From Phycisphaeraceae bacterium (GTDB lineage: Bacteria; Planctomycetota; Phycisphaerae; Phycisphaerales; Phycisphaeraceae), in the NCBI GenBank assembly GCA_029260695.1, contig JAJDCT010000472.1:1-12307 (forward strand): DNA of 12,307 bases, written 5' to 3'. The position numbers were made by a program, and so were the translations under genes. The notes beneath the pieces were generated by a model, which worked only from the letters and a program-made list of their open reading frames with translations, searched no databases and was not told where the DNA came from. Positions 11,502 to 12,307 of the stretch are shown one piece after another (the stretch's first letter is position 1; each line of letters starts with the position of its first letter).

Positions 11502-12167
11502 ATGCAAGCTGAAAGAGAACACGCTAAGACAATCGAGCAAGCCGGGGCCTACCCCCGCCGGCGATCGATGCGCTCGCCCGGTCAGGGCTTCGAGGCATGC
11601 AAGCGTGCTCTGGATATTGTTGCGGCGATGTTCGGCTTGGTCGTGCTGATGCCGTTGATGATTTTCTGTGCATGTTGGATCAAGCTCGTGGACGGTGGCC
11701 CAGTGCTTTACAAGCAATGGCGGGTCGGCCGCAACGGGTGGCTGTTCAATATATATAAGTTCAGGACGATGTCACTGGACGCTGAGCGTGACGGAGCGCG
11801 CTGCGCCACCGACTCCGACCCGCGAGTGTTGCGCGGCTGCCAGTGGGTCCGTAAGTGTCACGCCGACGAGTTGCCACAATTGGTCAATATCCTGTTTGGT
11901 CAGATGAGCCTGGTGGGCCCACGGCCTGAGAGGCCGGAAATCATTGAGGAACTGCGTGATGACATGCCTGGGATCGAGCGCCGCCTGGCGGCTGCACCCG
12001 GGCTGACGGGTCTGGCCCAGGTCCGAAACGGATACAGCAACGACCTCGCCGGGATGAGAAGGAAATTGGCTTATGACCTGCGCTACCTGCGCAGCCGCAG
12101 TCTTGTACGAGATATGACTTTGATCCTCGAGACGATCCCGAGGGTCTGGGACCCTACGGCGTGCTGA
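11502..12167 (+). CDS. Polyprenyl-phosphate sugar-1-phosphate transferase (bacterial sugar transferase, PF02397)
   Basis: Monotopic phosphoglycosyl transferases move a sugar-1-phosphate from a nucleotide sugar to undecaprenyl phosphate, starting exopolysaccharide or O-antigen repeat synthesis at the inner membrane. The 221-residue protein has the small catalytic domain only. CKRALDIVAAMFGLVVLMPL (33-52) is the N-terminal membrane helix with its Pro break. GPVLYKQWRVGRNG (66-79) and IYKFRTM (84-90) are family signatures. ADELPQLVNIL (121-131) carries the Asp122-Glu123 dyad that matches the PglC catalytic pair, and MSLVGPRPERPE (135-146) follows. There is no PssY/WbaP-type multi-TM N-terminal extension. 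The start has only a weak AGGGA site about 10 nt upstream. A lipoprotein gene begins 35 bp after its stop, so it likely opens a polysaccharide operon. Two palindromes precede it. Confidence 0.95.
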   Translation: MQAEREHAKTIEQAGAYPRRRSMRSPGQGFEACKRALDIVAAMFGLVVLMPLMIFCACWIKLVDGGPVLYKQWRVGRNGWLFNIYKFRTMSLDAERDGARCATDSDPRVLRGCQWVRKCHADELPQLVNILFGQMSLVGPRPERPEIIEELRDDMPGIERRLAAAPGLTGLAQVRNGYSNDLAGMRRKLAYDLRYLRSRSLVRDMTLILETIPRVWDPTAC

Positions 12168-12202
12168 CGCCACAGTCCCGAATGACCGCTAGGAGCCTGC
12201 CG

Positions 12203-12307
12203 ATGCAACGACGCATGGCCGAATATCATGGCCCGATCAAAACGCTAGTGGTGATGTTCTGCGCGTTGATTGCGAGTGGTTGCGCCAAGACCTTCACCGA
12301 CTACAGC
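12203..12307 (+). CDS. Lipoprotein, N-terminal 35 codons only (cut by window edge)
   Basis: ATG 12203 has AGGAG (12191-12195) at a 7-nt spacing. The open frame runs to the window end. MQRRMAEYHGPIKT is followed by a hydrophobic core (LVVMFCALIA) and the lipobox-like ASGC with Cys27 as the likely lipidated residue, then AKTFTDYS. This marks an exported lipoprotein. Position after a sugar transferase suggests a Wza-type polysaccharide export lipoprotein, but the export domain is not in view, so that is inference. Confidence 0.75.
   Translation, partial: MQRRMAEYHGPIKTLVVMFCALIASGCAKTFTDYS

Overview
The window is GC-rich (about 60% or more by eye) and its genes run on both strands. Style and content suggest a Planctomycetota bacterium, possibly Phycisphaerae-like. 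The hints are long Pro/Ala/Thr-rich linkers, weak or absent Shine-Dalgarno sites on many genes, GC-rich intergenic repeats and a housekeeping gene mix. No marker gene settles the taxonomy, so this is inference.

Layout: (1) 1-564, minus: N-terminal part of a membrane-anchored protein with a low-complexity linker. (2) 565-904: no gene. (3) 905-2368, minus: rarA/mgsA, a AAA+ replication-recombination ATPase that carries an unusual ~45-residue insert made of repeat DNA. (4) 2466-5412, plus: tetrapyrrole cluster of precorrin-2 dehydrogenase (CysG N-terminal type), a CcsA/HemX-type membrane protein, and hemA (glutamyl-tRNA reductase). (5) 5499-7673, plus: large multi-pass membrane protein resembling a GT-C glycosyltransferase. 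(6) 7674-8084: a self-contained small transcription unit (promoter, ~136 nt, terminator) and copy A of a ~105-bp structured repeat. (7) aroK (minus) and a DUF721/DciA-like gene (plus), divergent across a 14-bp tandem array. (8) 9072-9366: copy B of the repeat, a hairpin and a 7-bp periodic array. (9) 9367-11172, minus: SLC13-type permease with two TrkA-C domains. (10) 11502-12307, plus: a polyprenyl-phosphate sugar transferase and the first 35 codons of a lipoprotein, probably the start of an exopolysaccharide locus.

How the genes relate: the three tetrapyrrole genes are close together and hemA is start-stop coupled to its upstream neighbour, so heme/siroheme synthesis forms one operon. rarA, aroK and the DUF721 gene are chromosome-maintenance and core-metabolism genes. 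The right end switches to envelope polysaccharide synthesis.

The most interesting signals are not in the proteins. (a) Five genes have a TANNNT -10-like hexamer ending 6-7 nt before the start codon, the signature of leaderless mRNAs, while internal operon genes have good Shine-Dalgarno sites. (b) A REP-like inverted hairpin pair plus a heptamer array lies in frame inside rarA, and related elements lie between other genes. (c) A dispersed ~105-bp repeat occurs at 7887 and 9145. (d) A well-formed sigma70 promoter with a terminator about 140 nt downstream encloses no convincing gene.
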